Source of the DNA: JAOTWJ01 sp036398175
GTDB taxonomy: Bacteria; Gemmatimonadota; Gemmatimonadetes; Gemmatimonadales; GWC2-71-9
Direction of reading: 5' to 3'
Length of the DNA: 64,000 nt
Assembly (NCBI GenBank): GCA_036398175.1
Contig: DASWHL010000050.1
Coordinates: 40,252 to 104,251, forward strand
The notes beneath the pieces were generated by a model. It did no database searches. It was given only the letters and a program-made list of their open reading frames with translations, and was not told the DNA's origin. How positions within the stretch are numbered: position 1 is the stretch's first letter; the number at the start of each line of letters is the position of its first letter. Positions 23,388-32,094 of the stretch are shown piece after piece. Position numbers and translations under genes: made by a program.

Positions 23388-25457
23388 ATGACCCCTGCCG
23401 CCGCGGCCTTCCCGGGCATTCGCCCCCCGTCCGACGTCAACCCGCGGACCGAGCCCGTTCTGGACTTCCCGGACCGGGAGTATGGGTCCCTGGCACCGGC
23501 GGACTACGAGGCGCTGGGCTTTCTGGGCGGCCTCGAAGTGCACCAGCAGCTGCTCACGCGGCGAAAGCTGTTCTGCCGCTGTCCCGCGGGGCGCTACGTA
23601 GACCGCGCCGACGGCGAGGTGCTCCGCCACATGCGGCCCACGCTGAGCGAGCTGGGCGAGTACGACGGGACCGCGTTGATGGAGTTCAAGACGCGCAAGG
23701 AGATCGTCTATCTCCTCGACCGCGGCTCGGTGTGCACGTACGAGCTGGACGACACGCCGCCGTTCCCCATGGACGACGAGGCCATTGACATCGCGATTGG
23801 CGTCGCCCAACTGCTCAACCTGAATCTCGTGGCCGAGCTGCACGTGATGCGGAAGCAGTACCTCGACGGCTCCATCCCCACGGGGTTCCAGCGCACCGCC
23901 ATGGTGGGCCTGACGGGCCAGATCCCGTTCCGCGTGCCCGAGCTTGGTGTGGACCGCGCGCTGTCCATCCGCCAGCTGTCGCTGGAAGAGGACTCCTGCC
24001 GCGAGGTGAGCGATGTGGGGCACCGGGTCACGTTCCGCACGGACCGGCTGGGCATGCCGCTCACCGAGGTCGTGACCGAGCCCGAGTTCCTCACCCCGGA
24101 AGAGATGCAGGCGGGCGGCCGATTGCTGGCGCAGGTGGTACGGGCCACCGGCCGCGTGCGCCGCGGGCCGGGTGCCGCCCGGCAGGACGTGAACGTCTCT
24201 GTCGCGGGCGGCCGCCGCGTCGAGATCAAGGGGGTGGACAACCATCGGTTCCTGCCGCGGCTCGTCCACAACGAGGGGTACCGCCAGCTCAACCTTCTGC
24301 GCGTGCGGGCCGAGCTGCGGCGCCGTGGCGTGACCGGCACGTCCATGGCGCTCCCCGCCAAGGGGCTGCCGTGGGAGTGCTCCGCGCTCGTCGCCGACGT
24401 GAGCCGCCTGTTCGACCGGTCGCGGCACTCGGCGCTCCGCGCGGCGCGCGAGGTGGGGATGACCGTGTGCGCCGTCCGCCTGCCGGGCTTTGCCGGCCTG
24501 CTCGCGCACCGCACGCAGCCCGGGCTCACGTTCGCGCACGAGATCGCGGAGCGGATCCGCGTCATTGCGTGCCCGGCGCATCACCGGTTTCTCGCGCATT
24601 CGGATGCGGCCGACGACACGGCCATCGCCGCGCGGCGCTGGCGGGACGTCCGCGCCGCCGTCGGCGCAGGCGCGGACGACGCGGTCGTCGTCGTGTGGGC
24701 GGACGCTCCGGACGCCGCAACCGCCGCGCGCGAGGTCCTGATCCGCGCGCAGGACGCCCTGGCGGGCGTGCCGGCCGAGACGCGCCAGGCCAATCACGAT
24801 GGCACGACCGGCTTCGAGCGCATCCTGCCCGGGGCCGACCGCATGTACCCGGACACCGACACGCCGCCCATCCCGATCCCCGACGCGACGATCGAGCGCA
24901 TCCGGGTGTCCCTGCCCGAAACCCCGTGGGCGCGCGCGGAGCGCTATTGCGGGCTGGGCCTGGCCCCGGCGCGGGCCCAGCGGCTGGCCGCGGCGCCCTG
25001 GGCCGACGTGTTCGACGGCGCCGCGCCGCCGGCGGGCAATCTGGCCCGCCGCCTGGCCGCGAGCCTTGCCAAGCGGCTGCCGTACCACGTGCGGGCAGGC
25101 CGCCGGGTTCCGGACGCCGCCGGCGCGGTATTGCGGGAGGCACTCGCCCGCATCGCGGCGGGAGAGAGTCGCGCCGAGGCGCTCGACCGCATCGTGGACG
25201 CCGCGGTCATGAGGCCCGGCGCGCCGCCCGCGGAGGTGCTGGCGCCGTTCGCGCCGCCCCCGCCCGCGGACGCCAACCAGCTGGTGGAGCGCGCGGGGGA
25301 CGCCGCCCGACGGATGACGGGCCGGGGGCCCGACACGCTGCTGCGGTGGGCGATGGGCGAGGTGATGCCGCGGCTGCTGGGGCGGGCCGATCCGCGCGAC
25401 GTGCGGCGCCGGCTCGAGGAGCGCCTCCTCGGCGTCGGCGCGGGGGCCGGCCAGTGA
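23388..25457 (+). CDS. gatE: Archaeal-type Glu-tRNA(Gln) amidotransferase subunit E (GatE)
   Basis: A 689-residue protein of the GatB/GatE family, the kinase-transamidase subunit that phosphorylates Glu-tRNA(Gln) and converts it to Gln-tRNA(Gln). The cradle has GGLEVHQQLLTRRKLFCRC (48-65), KQYLDGSIPTGFQRTAM and RQLSLEEDSCREVSD. GatE rather than GatB is shown by an inserted AspRS-like (GAD) domain at about 345-460 with CAVRLPGFAGLL, and by VPAETRQANHDGTTGFER and then RMYPDTDTPP (461-494), known from archaeal GatE. The C-terminal helical/YqeY-like tail follows. It is somewhat longer than archaeal GatE (about 620-630). Start is the ATG at 23388. It overlaps gatD by 4 bases, as expected for a heteromeric enzyme. 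Confidence 0.95.
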   Translation: MTPAAAAFPGIRPPSDVNPRTEPVLDFPDREYGSLAPADYEALGFLGGLEVHQQLLTRRKLFCRCPAGRYVDRADGEVLRHMRPTLSELGEYDGTALMEFKTRKEIVYLLDRGSVCTYELDDTPPFPMDDEAIDIAIGVAQLLNLNLVAELHVMRKQYLDGSIPTGFQRTAMVGLTGQIPFRVPELGVDRALSIRQLSLEEDSCREVSDVGHRVTFRTDRLGMPLTEVVTEPEFLTPEEMQAGGRLLAQVVRATGRVRRGPGAARQDVNVSVAGGRRVEIKGVDNHRFLPRLVHNEGYRQLNLLRVRAELRRRGVTGTSMALPAKGLPWECSALVADVSRLFDRSRHSALRAAREVGMTVCAVRLPGFAGLLAHRTQPGLTFAHEIAERIRVIACPAHHRFLAHSDAADDTAIAARRWRDVRAAVGAGADDAVVVVWADAPDAATAAREVLIRAQDALAGVPAETRQANHDGTTGFERILPGADRMYPDTDTPPIPIPDATIERIRVSLPETPWARAERYCGLGLAPARAQRLAAAPWADVFDGAAPPAGNLARRLAASLAKRLPYHVRAGRRVPDAAGAVLREALARIAAGESRAEALDRIVDAAVMRPGAPPAEVLAPFAPPPPADANQLVERAGDAARRMTGRGPDTLLRWAMGEVMPRLLGRADPRDVRRRLEERLLGVGAGAGQ

Positions 25458-26845
25458 GCGCCGCCGACGTGTACCGCGGCTATCGCGATCCCTGCCGCGC
25501 CGTCATGCAGCGCCTGGGGTTCCGTGTCTGGAGCGAAGTGCGCATACACACGACGCGCGGGACGTTCGAGGGCCTGGTCCTGCCGCGCTCCGAAACCAGC
25601 GACGAGCTGCACTTCGTCCTCAAGCTCGGCACCGGCTACAACATCGGCATCCGGCACGACACGGTGCACGGCGTGGAGGAGCTGGGATTCCGCGAGGCGG
25701 TGTACAAGATCCCGGAGCAGGAGTTCCCGCACGATCCGGCGCACCCGCGCGTGAAGCTCTACGGGACCGGCGGCACGATCGCGTCGCGGCTCGACTACCG
25801 CACCGGCGCCGTGATTCCCGCGTTCACGCCCGGTGAGCTGTACGGCTCGGTGCCCGAGCTGGCCGATATCTGCAATCTCGAGACGGAAAAGCTGTTCGGC
25901 GTGTTCTCGGAAAACATGGGCCCCGAGCAGTACCTCGTGCTCGCCGAGAAGGTGGGCGAGGCCATCCGCGAGGGATACGCCGGCGTGGTCATCGGGCACG
26001 GCACGGACACGATGCACCACACCGCGGCGGTGCTGAGCTTCATGGTGCAGAGCCCGCCGGTCCCGGTGGTGATGGTGGGAAGCCAGCGGTCGTCGGACCG
26101 GCCGTCGTCGGACGCGGCCCGGAACCTCATTGCCGCCACGTGGACCGCGGCGCACGGCCCCATTGCCGAGGTGATGGTGTGCATGTTCGGGCCCACGTCC
26201 GACCGGTACAACCTGCTGCACCGCGGCACGCGCGTCCGGAAGATGCACAGCTCCACCCGGAGCACGTTCCGGACGATCGGGGACATTCCGCTCGCCCTGG
26301 TGCAGGACGGCACGCTCACACCGCTCCAGGACGACTGGCGGCCGCGGCGCGCGGACCGGGACGTCACGGTGCGGGCGCGGTACGACGAACGGGCGACACT
26401 GCTCTACTATTACCCCGGCATGTGCCCCGACGTGCTCGACGCCATGGTCGAGAAGGGCTATCGGGGGATCGTGATCGCGGGCACGGGCCTGGGCCACGTG
26501 AACCGCAAGATCTACCCGGCGCTCGAGCGGGCGCGCGACGCGGGCGTGCAGATGTACATGACGCTCCAGACCCTGTGGAGCTTCGTGCAGATGCAGGTGT
26601 ACGAAACGGGGCGGGAGATCCTCCAGCTCGGCGTCATGCCGCTCGCGAACATGATGCCCGAGGTCGCCTTCATCAAGCTTGGCTGGGCGCTGGGCGTGCA
26701 TCCGGACGACCCGGACGCCGTGCGGACCCTCATGACCACCCCCCTCGCGGGCGACATGACGGAGCGGGAACCGCATGACGGGTATCTCATCTTCCAGGGT
26801 GGGGTGCCGGAGATCAAAGAGTTCCTTGGGAGTGTGTGGAGATGA
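25454..26845 (+). CDS. gatD: Archaeal-type Glu-tRNA(Gln) amidotransferase subunit D (GatD)
   Basis: A 463-residue asparaginase-like subunit that releases ammonia from glutamine or asparagine for GatE. An N-terminal SH3-like domain (WSEVRIHTTRGTFEGLVLP) distinguishes GatD from plain L-asparaginases. The catalytic set is complete: Thr108 in YGTGGTIASRLDY, Thr184 and Asp185 in GHGTDTM, and Lys263 in GTRVRKMH, spaced as in archaeal GatD. VGSQRSSDRPSSDAARNLI and the C-terminal LAGDMTERE are further family marks. The start is a GTG inside the gatE stop (GTGA), chosen because the SH3-like domain begins soon after; no signal peptide is present, so it is cytoplasmic. Confidence 0.95.
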   Translation: MSAADVYRGYRDPCRAVMQRLGFRVWSEVRIHTTRGTFEGLVLPRSETSDELHFVLKLGTGYNIGIRHDTVHGVEELGFREAVYKIPEQEFPHDPAHPRVKLYGTGGTIASRLDYRTGAVIPAFTPGELYGSVPELADICNLETEKLFGVFSENMGPEQYLVLAEKVGEAIREGYAGVVIGHGTDTMHHTAAVLSFMVQSPPVPVVMVGSQRSSDRPSSDAARNLIAATWTAAHGPIAEVMVCMFGPTSDRYNLLHRGTRVRKMHSSTRSTFRTIGDIPLALVQDGTLTPLQDDWRPRRADRDVTVRARYDERATLLYYYPGMCPDVLDAMVEKGYRGIVIAGTGLGHVNRKIYPALERARDAGVQMYMTLQTLWSFVQMQVYETGREILQLGVMPLANMMPEVAFIKLGWALGVHPDDPDAVRTLMTTPLAGDMTEREPHDGYLIFQGGVPEIKEFLGSVWR

Positions 26846-26850
26846 GAATC

Positions 26851-26930
26851 GTGCAGCGTGCAGCGTGTAGCGTGCAGCGGGGTGAGGTGTCCCGCTCATC
26901 CCGCTATGCCGCGCATCCCGCTCATCCGGT
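26851..26930. repeat. Short tandem repeats between gatD and glnS
   Basis: A run of GTGCAGC units (26851-26879) is followed by CCCGCTCATC / CCCGCTATGC / CGCATCCCGCTCATCC units (26891-26927). The second motif resembles the TCATCC repeats inside the gene at 12001-12041. The block fills the 100-bp gap between gatD and glnS. Confidence 0.75.
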
Positions 26931-26945
26931 GGTCGAGGAGTCGCG

Positions 26946-28640
26946 ATGACCGACGGCGCTCCCGAACGGGGGCTCGACTTCATCCGCGCCATGGTCGGCC
27001 GCGACGTCGCCGCCGGGAAGTGGGGGGGGCGGGTGGCGACGCGGTTTCCGCCGGAGCCCAACGGCTACCTGCACATCGGGCACGCCAAGTCCATCTGCCT
27101 GAATTTCGGGCTGGCGGCGGAATACGGGGGGACGTGCAACGTCCGGTTCGACGACACCAACCCGCTCACCGAGGATCAGCAGTACGTGGACGCCATCAAG
27201 GACGACGTCCGCTGGCTCGGCTTCGATTGGGCGGATCGCGAATACTACGCCTCGGACTACTTCGAACAGCTCTACGACTTCGCGGTCATCCTGATCCGGA
27301 AGGGCGGGGCGTACGTGGACTCGCAGAACGAGGAGCAGATCCGCACGTCACGGGGCACGATCCGGCGGGCGGGCACGGAGAGCCCGCATCGGACTCGCTC
27401 GGTGGACGAGAACCTCGACCTGTTCCGCCGGATGCGGGAAGGGGAGTTCCCCGACGGCGCGCACGTGCTGCGCGCGAAGATTGACATGGCGCATCCCAAC
27501 TTCCTGATGCGGGACCCGCTGCTCTTCCGGATCCGCCACGCGGCCCATTACCGTCGCGGGGATGCGTGGTGCATCTACCCGCTGTACGACTTCACGCACT
27601 GCCTTTCGGACAGCATCGAGCGGATCACGCATTCGCTCTGCACGCTGGAGTTCAAGGACAACCGCGATCTGTACGACTGGATCGTGCGGGAAGTGGGGAT
27701 CGAGCAGCCGCCGGAGCAGACCGAGTTCGCGCGGCTGAACCTCGACTACACGGTCCTCTCCAAGCGGAAGCTCGTCCGGCTGGTGCGCGAGGGACACGTG
27801 GCGGGCTGGGACGATCCGCGGATGCCCACGATCGCGGGGCTGCGGCGGCGCGGGGTCACGCCCGAGGCCATCCGCGCCTTCGCGGACGGCGTGGGCGTGG
27901 CGCGCGTGGACAGCCGCGTGGAGTTGGGCAAGCTCGAGCACGCCATCCGGGACGAGCTCAACATGCGCGTCCCGCGCGTGCTCTGCGTGCTGCGGCCGCT
28001 CAAGGTGGTCGTCACGAACTATCCCGAGGGGCAGGTCGAGGAGCTGGATGCGCCGTCCTACCCGCACGACGTGCCGAAGGAAGGCTCCCGCAGGCTGCCC
28101 TTCACCCGGGAGCTGTACATCGAGCGGGACGACTTCCTGGAGGACCCGCCGAAGAAGTTCTTCCGGCTGGCGCCGGGACGCGAGGTGCGGCTCCGCTACG
28201 CGTACTTCGTCACGTGCACCGACGTCGTGAAGGACGCGGCGGGGACCGTCGTCGAGCTGCGCTGTACGTACGATCCGGCCACCCGGGGCGGCGACGCGCC
28301 GGACGGACGCAAGGTGAAGGGCACGATCCACTGGGTGTCGGCCACGGAATCACTGTCCTGTGACGTGCGGCTGTACGACCGGCTGTTCACGCAACCGGAT
28401 CCGGACGACGTGCCGGACGACCGGGAATTCACCGCGACGCTCAATCCGGAGTCGCTGGTGGTGCTCCGCGAGGCGCGGGTCGAGCCGAGCGTGGGGCAGG
28501 ACCCGCCGGGCACGCGGTACCAGTTCGAGCGCCAGGGCTACTTCGTGAGCGATACCGTGGACTCGAAGCCGGATAGCTTGGTGTTCAATCGGACCGTCCA
28601 GTTGCGCGACACCTGGGCGAAAGTGCAGGCGAAGGGGTAG
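26946..28640 (+). CDS. glnS: Glutaminyl-tRNA synthetase
   Basis: A 564-residue class Ib synthetase, close in length to E. coli GlnRS (554), attaching glutamine directly to tRNA(Gln). Motifs: PPEPNGYLHIGHAKSICLNF (HIGH), RFDDTNP, YPLYDFTHCLSDSIE, and VLSKRKL (KMSKS). GlnRS rather than GluRS is supported by RFPPEPNGYLHIGHAKSI, the FEFSRL-like EFARLNLDYT and the C-terminal double beta-barrel region (YPEGQVEELDAP, then KKFFRLAPGREVRLRYAY). The ATG at 26946 has GAGGAG upstream. It follows gatED on the same strand after a 100-bp repeat-containing gap and is 7 bases from the next gene. Confidence 0.97.
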   Translation: MTDGAPERGLDFIRAMVGRDVAAGKWGGRVATRFPPEPNGYLHIGHAKSICLNFGLAAEYGGTCNVRFDDTNPLTEDQQYVDAIKDDVRWLGFDWADREYYASDYFEQLYDFAVILIRKGGAYVDSQNEEQIRTSRGTIRRAGTESPHRTRSVDENLDLFRRMREGEFPDGAHVLRAKIDMAHPNFLMRDPLLFRIRHAAHYRRGDAWCIYPLYDFTHCLSDSIERITHSLCTLEFKDNRDLYDWIVREVGIEQPPEQTEFARLNLDYTVLSKRKLVRLVREGHVAGWDDPRMPTIAGLRRRGVTPEAIRAFADGVGVARVDSRVELGKLEHAIRDELNMRVPRVLCVLRPLKVVVTNYPEGQVEELDAPSYPHDVPKEGSRRLPFTRELYIERDDFLEDPPKKFFRLAPGREVRLRYAYFVTCTDVVKDAAGTVVELRCTYDPATRGGDAPDGRKVKGTIHWVSATESLSCDVRLYDRLFTQPDPDDVPDDREFTATLNPESLVVLREARVEPSVGQDPPGTRYQFERQGYFVSDTVDSKPDSLVFNRTVQLRDTWAKVQAKG

Positions 28641-28647
28641 GCAGGCC

Positions 28648-30354
28648 TTGACCGATCGTCGCACCTTCGTTGGCACTACCGCAGGCCTGCTCGCAGGGGT
28701 TTCCGGCATCCTCCCATCCGTGCGCATCCTCGTGCGGCCCGGTCGTCGTCGCGTGACGGCGGACGTGCTGGTGCGCGGCGCGCTGGTCTACGACGGCAGC
28801 GGCGCGCCACCGGTCCAGGCGGACGTGGCGGTCGCGGGCGATCGGATCGAGGCGGTCGGTCGCGTGCTGGAAGCGCCGGGCGCACAAGTCATGGACCTCA
28901 CAGGCCTGGCACTTGCCCCGGGCTTCGTTGATATCCACTCCCACACCGATCTCGTGCTGGCCGTGGACCCCGGCGCCCCCAGCAAGATCCGGCAGGGGGT
29001 GACCACCGAGGTGACGGGGCAGGACGGCGACTCGATCGGGCCGTGGCGTGAGGACGAGGCGCGCGAAACGCGTGAGCGCTACGCGTCACGGTACGGTGTG
29101 GAATTCGATTTCGACGACCTGGGCGGGTTCTTCCGCTGGCTCGAGCGCAACGCTCCCGGCATCAACCTGGCGAGCATGGTGGGCGCCGGCACGGTGCGGG
29201 CCTACGTCATCGGGAACGACGACCGGCCCGCCACGACGGACGAACTGGAACGCATGGCCGCCCTGGTGGCGGACGCCATCCACGACGGCGCGTGCGGGCT
29301 CTCCACCGGCCTCGAGTACGTGCCGGGCGCCTTTGCCGACCTGGGCGAGCTGCTGGCGCTGGCCCGCCCGCTCCGGGGCACCGGCCTCCCGTACGCGAGC
29401 CACATGCGCAACGAGGACGACCACCTGATGGGCGCCATCGAGGAGGCGCTGAACGTGGGCCGCGGGGCCGGCGTCCCGGTGCAGATCTCCCATCTCAAGG
29501 CCCAGGGACAGCGCAACTGGTGGAAGGCCGAGTCGGTGCTGCGCCTGCTGGAAGCCGCGCGCGCGGACGGCCTGGACGTCATGTACGACCGCTACCCGTA
29601 CGTGGCGTACAGCACGGGCCTTTCATCCATGTTCCCGGTCTGGGCGCGCGACGGCGGCACGGACCGCTTCCTCCAGCGGCTCGACGATCCGGCCGTCGCA
29701 CCCCGCATCGAGGAGGCCGTGCGCGCCAAGGTCGCCCAGCTCGGCAGCTGGGACGCCGTGCAGGTCAGCTCGACCAGCGCACCCGCGCTGTCGTGGGCGG
29801 AAGGGCAGCGGTTGGGGGCGCTCGCGCAGGCGCGTGGGGCCGAGCCGTATGCGCTGCTGCTCCACCTCGCGCGGGAAGACCGGGGCCGGTCCGGCATGGT
29901 GGGCTTCGGGATGAGCGAGGAGAACACCACCCGATTCCTCGCGCACCCGCTCGGCATGGTCTGCTCCGACGGGTCGGCCCTGGCGGTGGACGGACCGCTG
30001 TCCGAGGGCACGCCCCACCCGCGGAACTTCGGCACCTTCCCCCGCGTCCTCGGCCACTACTGTCGTGAGCAGCGCGCCATGCCGCTGGCGACCGCGATCC
30101 ACAAGATGACGGCGCAGCCGGCCCGCCGGCTCCGGTTGCAAGGCCGCGGGACCATCGCTCCGGGGGCGTTTGCGGACCTGGTGGCGTTCGATCCCGACAC
30201 CGTGGCCGACCGCGCGACCTTTGCCCAGCCGCACCAGTATCCGGTGGGGATCCCGCACGTGATGGTGAATGGGCGGTTCGTGCTGCGCGACGGCGAGGCC
30301 ACGGGGGTCAGATCCGGGAGGGTGATCCGTCCCGTGTTGAGGGGGGACGGGTAG
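28648..30354 (+). CDS. N-acyl-D-amino-acid deacylase-like amidohydrolase
   Basis: A 568-residue amidohydrolase-superfamily enzyme of the D-aminoacylase/dihydroorotase branch, starting at TTG 28648. A short Tat-like leader (DRRTFVGTTAGLLAGVSGIL) suggests export. The metal site begins with APGFVDIHSHTDL (HxH), and later marks are SHMRNEDDHLMGAIEEAL, VQISHLKAQG and the C-terminal MTAQPARRLRLQGRGTIAPGA and ADLVAFDPDTV typical of the family. In classical D-aminoacylase a zinc-ligand Cys sits in GNCG; here the region reads TGQDGDSIGP with Asp instead. It likely hydrolyses N-acyl-D-amino acids or a related amide. It is only 7 bases after glnS. Confidence 0.85.
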   Translation: MTDRRTFVGTTAGLLAGVSGILPSVRILVRPGRRRVTADVLVRGALVYDGSGAPPVQADVAVAGDRIEAVGRVLEAPGAQVMDLTGLALAPGFVDIHSHTDLVLAVDPGAPSKIRQGVTTEVTGQDGDSIGPWREDEARETRERYASRYGVEFDFDDLGGFFRWLERNAPGINLASMVGAGTVRAYVIGNDDRPATTDELERMAALVADAIHDGACGLSTGLEYVPGAFADLGELLALARPLRGTGLPYASHMRNEDDHLMGAIEEALNVGRGAGVPVQISHLKAQGQRNWWKAESVLRLLEAARADGLDVMYDRYPYVAYSTGLSSMFPVWARDGGTDRFLQRLDDPAVAPRIEEAVRAKVAQLGSWDAVQVSSTSAPALSWAEGQRLGALAQARGAEPYALLLHLAREDRGRSGMVGFGMSEENTTRFLAHPLGMVCSDGSALAVDGPLSEGTPHPRNFGTFPRVLGHYCREQRAMPLATAIHKMTAQPARRLRLQGRGTIAPGAFADLVAFDPDTVADRATFAQPHQYPVGIPHVMVNGRFVLRDGEATGVRSGRVIRPVLRGDG

Positions 30355-30370
30355 ACGCATAGTTGGGTGG

Positions 30371-30487
30371 GCTGGACGCCGAGACGCACAGTGGCTCTGA
30401 GTCACCAGCTGCGAGTTCGATCGAGCAGGAACATCTCACAGCTCGGAACGCAAAGCCACTACGCGACTCGGCGTCTCGGCGTCCAGC
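30371..30487. repeat. 117-bp inverted-repeat element or long hairpin
   Basis: A perfect 17-bp inverted repeat (GCTGGACGCCGAGACGC at 30371-30387, its complement at 30471-30487) with an inner GTGGCT / AGCCAC pair (30391-30396 and 30454-30459). It lies between two convergent genes, so it could be a bidirectional terminator or a small mobile-derived element. Confidence 0.65.
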
Positions 30488-30504
30488 TCGCACCGTCTTC
30501 CCGT

Positions 30505-31812
30505 CTACCGCGTCCCTCCCTGCACCCGCCTCGCTGCCTCCTGCACCTCATCCATCACGCGCAGCAGATTCCCGCTCCACAGCTTCCCGATCTGCTCTTC
30601 CGTGTACCCCCGCCGCACCAGCTCCAGCGTCACATTGAACGTTTCGCTGGCGTCGCTCCAGCCGTCTACCCCGCCGCCGCCGTCGAAGTCCGAGCTGATC
30701 CCCACATGCTCGATGCCGATCAGCCGGACCGCGTAGTCAATGTGATCCACGAAGTCCGCCACCGTGGCCCGGGGCGGAGGCGGGAACCGCCGGTCGAGCG
30801 CGGCCATGCGCTCACGGTAGGCGGTCCGCTGCTCAGGCGTGAGGGCGCCGCCGAACCCGCCGCGCCCGCCGCCCTGTGCGGGCAATCCGAACTCCCGCCG
30901 CAGCGCCGCGACGGCCGCCGCGCGCTCGGGCGACGGCGGGGGCGGCGTCTTCACGTAGGAGTTGAAGGCCACGATCTGGACCACGCCGCCGTTCTCCTTG
31001 AGGGCCAGCAATTGCTCGTCATCCAGGTTCCGGCTGTGGTCACAGAGGGCCCGCACGGCGGAGTGCGAGGCGATGATCGGCGCCTGGGACAGCGCGAGCG
31101 TCTGCATCATGGACGCCTTCGACGGGTGCGACACGTCAATCATGATGCCCACGCGGTTCAGCTCGGCCACGACCTCCCGGCCCAGGGGCGACAGGCCGTT
31201 CCACTTCCAGACCTCATCCCGCTCGCCCGTGTTGGAGTCCGACAGCTGGCTATGCCCGTTGTGCGACAGCGAGAGGTAGCGTGCGCCCAAGTCGTGGAAC
31301 TCCCGCACGCGGCCGATGTCATCGCCCAGCGGATAGCCGTTCTCGACGCCGATGAGGGCGACCTTGCGGCCGGACGCGGCGATCCGCCGCACGTCCGCCG
31401 CGCTGGTGGCCAGGCCGATGCGGTCCGGGGCGATGGAGTCCGTGAGCCGGCGGATGGCCTGGAACTTGGCGATCGCCTCGTGGTACGCGCGCCGGTAGGC
31501 CGCGGGCGTGAAGTCGTCGTCCTGCCCCACGTACGCGATGAAGAACGCGGCGTCCAGCCCGCCCTCTTCCATCTTGGGCAGGTTGACCTGCGTGGCGAGC
31601 CGCTGGGTGTAATTCTGCCGGGCCGTGAAGTTGGCGACGTTGATGTCCGCGTGCGTGTCCAGCGTGATCACCCGCTCGTGGATGGCACGGGCGCGGGCCA
31701 CGAGGATGGCGTCAGGCGCGCCGGCGGTGCGACCCTGGGCCACGAGCGGGGTACCAAGGACGAGCAGGGCGGCCGGAACCAGGCAGGTCCGCGTCCGTCG
31801 GAAGGGCGTCAT
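30505..31812 (-). CDS. Secreted membrane-dipeptidase family (M19) peptidase
   Basis: A 435-residue zinc dipeptidase of the renal dipeptidase family, preceded by a signal peptide (CLVPAALLVLGTPLVAQ). Binuclear zinc ligands are visible: HxD in VITLDTHADI, Glu in ALIGVENGYPLGDD, His in IDVSHPSK and IASHSAVRALCDHSRN, and Asp in HVGISSDFDGGG. An insert of about 50 residues rich in Pro and Gly (after SYVKTPPPPSPER) is common in this group. The start is the ATG at 31810-31812; 26 codons upstream in frame lack a signal-like start. It probably cleaves dipeptides in the periplasm or outside. It is convergent with the D-aminoacylase-like gene and divergent from nadA. Confidence 0.93.
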   Translation of the reverse strand: MTPFRRTRTCLVPAALLVLGTPLVAQGRTAGAPDAILVARARAIHERVITLDTHADINVANFTARQNYTQRLATQVNLPKMEEGGLDAAFFIAYVGQDDDFTPAAYRRAYHEAIAKFQAIRRLTDSIAPDRIGLATSAADVRRIAASGRKVALIGVENGYPLGDDIGRVREFHDLGARYLSLSHNGHSQLSDSNTGERDEVWKWNGLSPLGREVVAELNRVGIMIDVSHPSKASMMQTLALSQAPIIASHSAVRALCDHSRNLDDEQLLALKENGGVVQIVAFNSYVKTPPPPSPERAAAVAALRREFGLPAQGGGRGGFGGALTPEQRTAYRERMAALDRRFPPPPRATVADFVDHIDYAVRLIGIEHVGISSDFDGGGGVDGWSDASETFNVTLELVRRGYTEEQIGKLWSGNLLRVMDEVQEAARRVQGGTR

Positions 31813-31914
31813 GCGGGTCGCTCCGTGAGGGGAATCGGCTACTGGAAGATGGGGTGGGGGTTGCCGGAGTGGTAGACGGCGGCGCGGCACGATGCGGCAC
31901 GATGCGGCTCGGTG

Positions 31915-32018
31915 GTGAATCCCGCTGAAGCGGGTCCTCGGCCACTACCTGCCCGCGAAGCGGGCCGTCGCCTTGGCGACAGATAGCGGCCGAGGGCCTG
32001 CTTCAGCAGGATCCATGC
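31915..32018. repeat. Intergenic palindromic element, copy A
   Basis: About 104 bp with imperfect 33-bp terminal inverted repeats: GTGAATCCCGCTGAAGCGGG on the left and the complement of ATGGATCCTGCTGAAGCAGG on the right, both continuing into CCTCGGCC(A/G)CTA. Inside are small hairpins CCCGCGAAGCGGG and GTCGCCTTGGCGAC. Copy B is at 37191-37303 and a half copy at 38926-38972. It lies in the dipeptidase-nadA gap. It is REP/MITE-like; no transposase is near. Confidence 0.85.
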
Positions 32019-32094
32019 AACGTCGGCTGGGGTTGTATCTTTAAAATCTGGCCCGCGACCACCCCACGGGGCGGTCGCCCCCAGCGTACCTGTC

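Noticed and set aside
23388..25457. gatE considered as ordinary GatB
   Set aside because: GatB lacks the AspRS-like insertion and the DGTT...RMYPDTD signature, and no gatA or gatC is adjacent.
25454..26845. gatD considered as a plain L-asparaginase
   Set aside because: It has the N-terminal SH3-like domain, no signal peptide, RSSDRPSSDA text and overlap with gatE.
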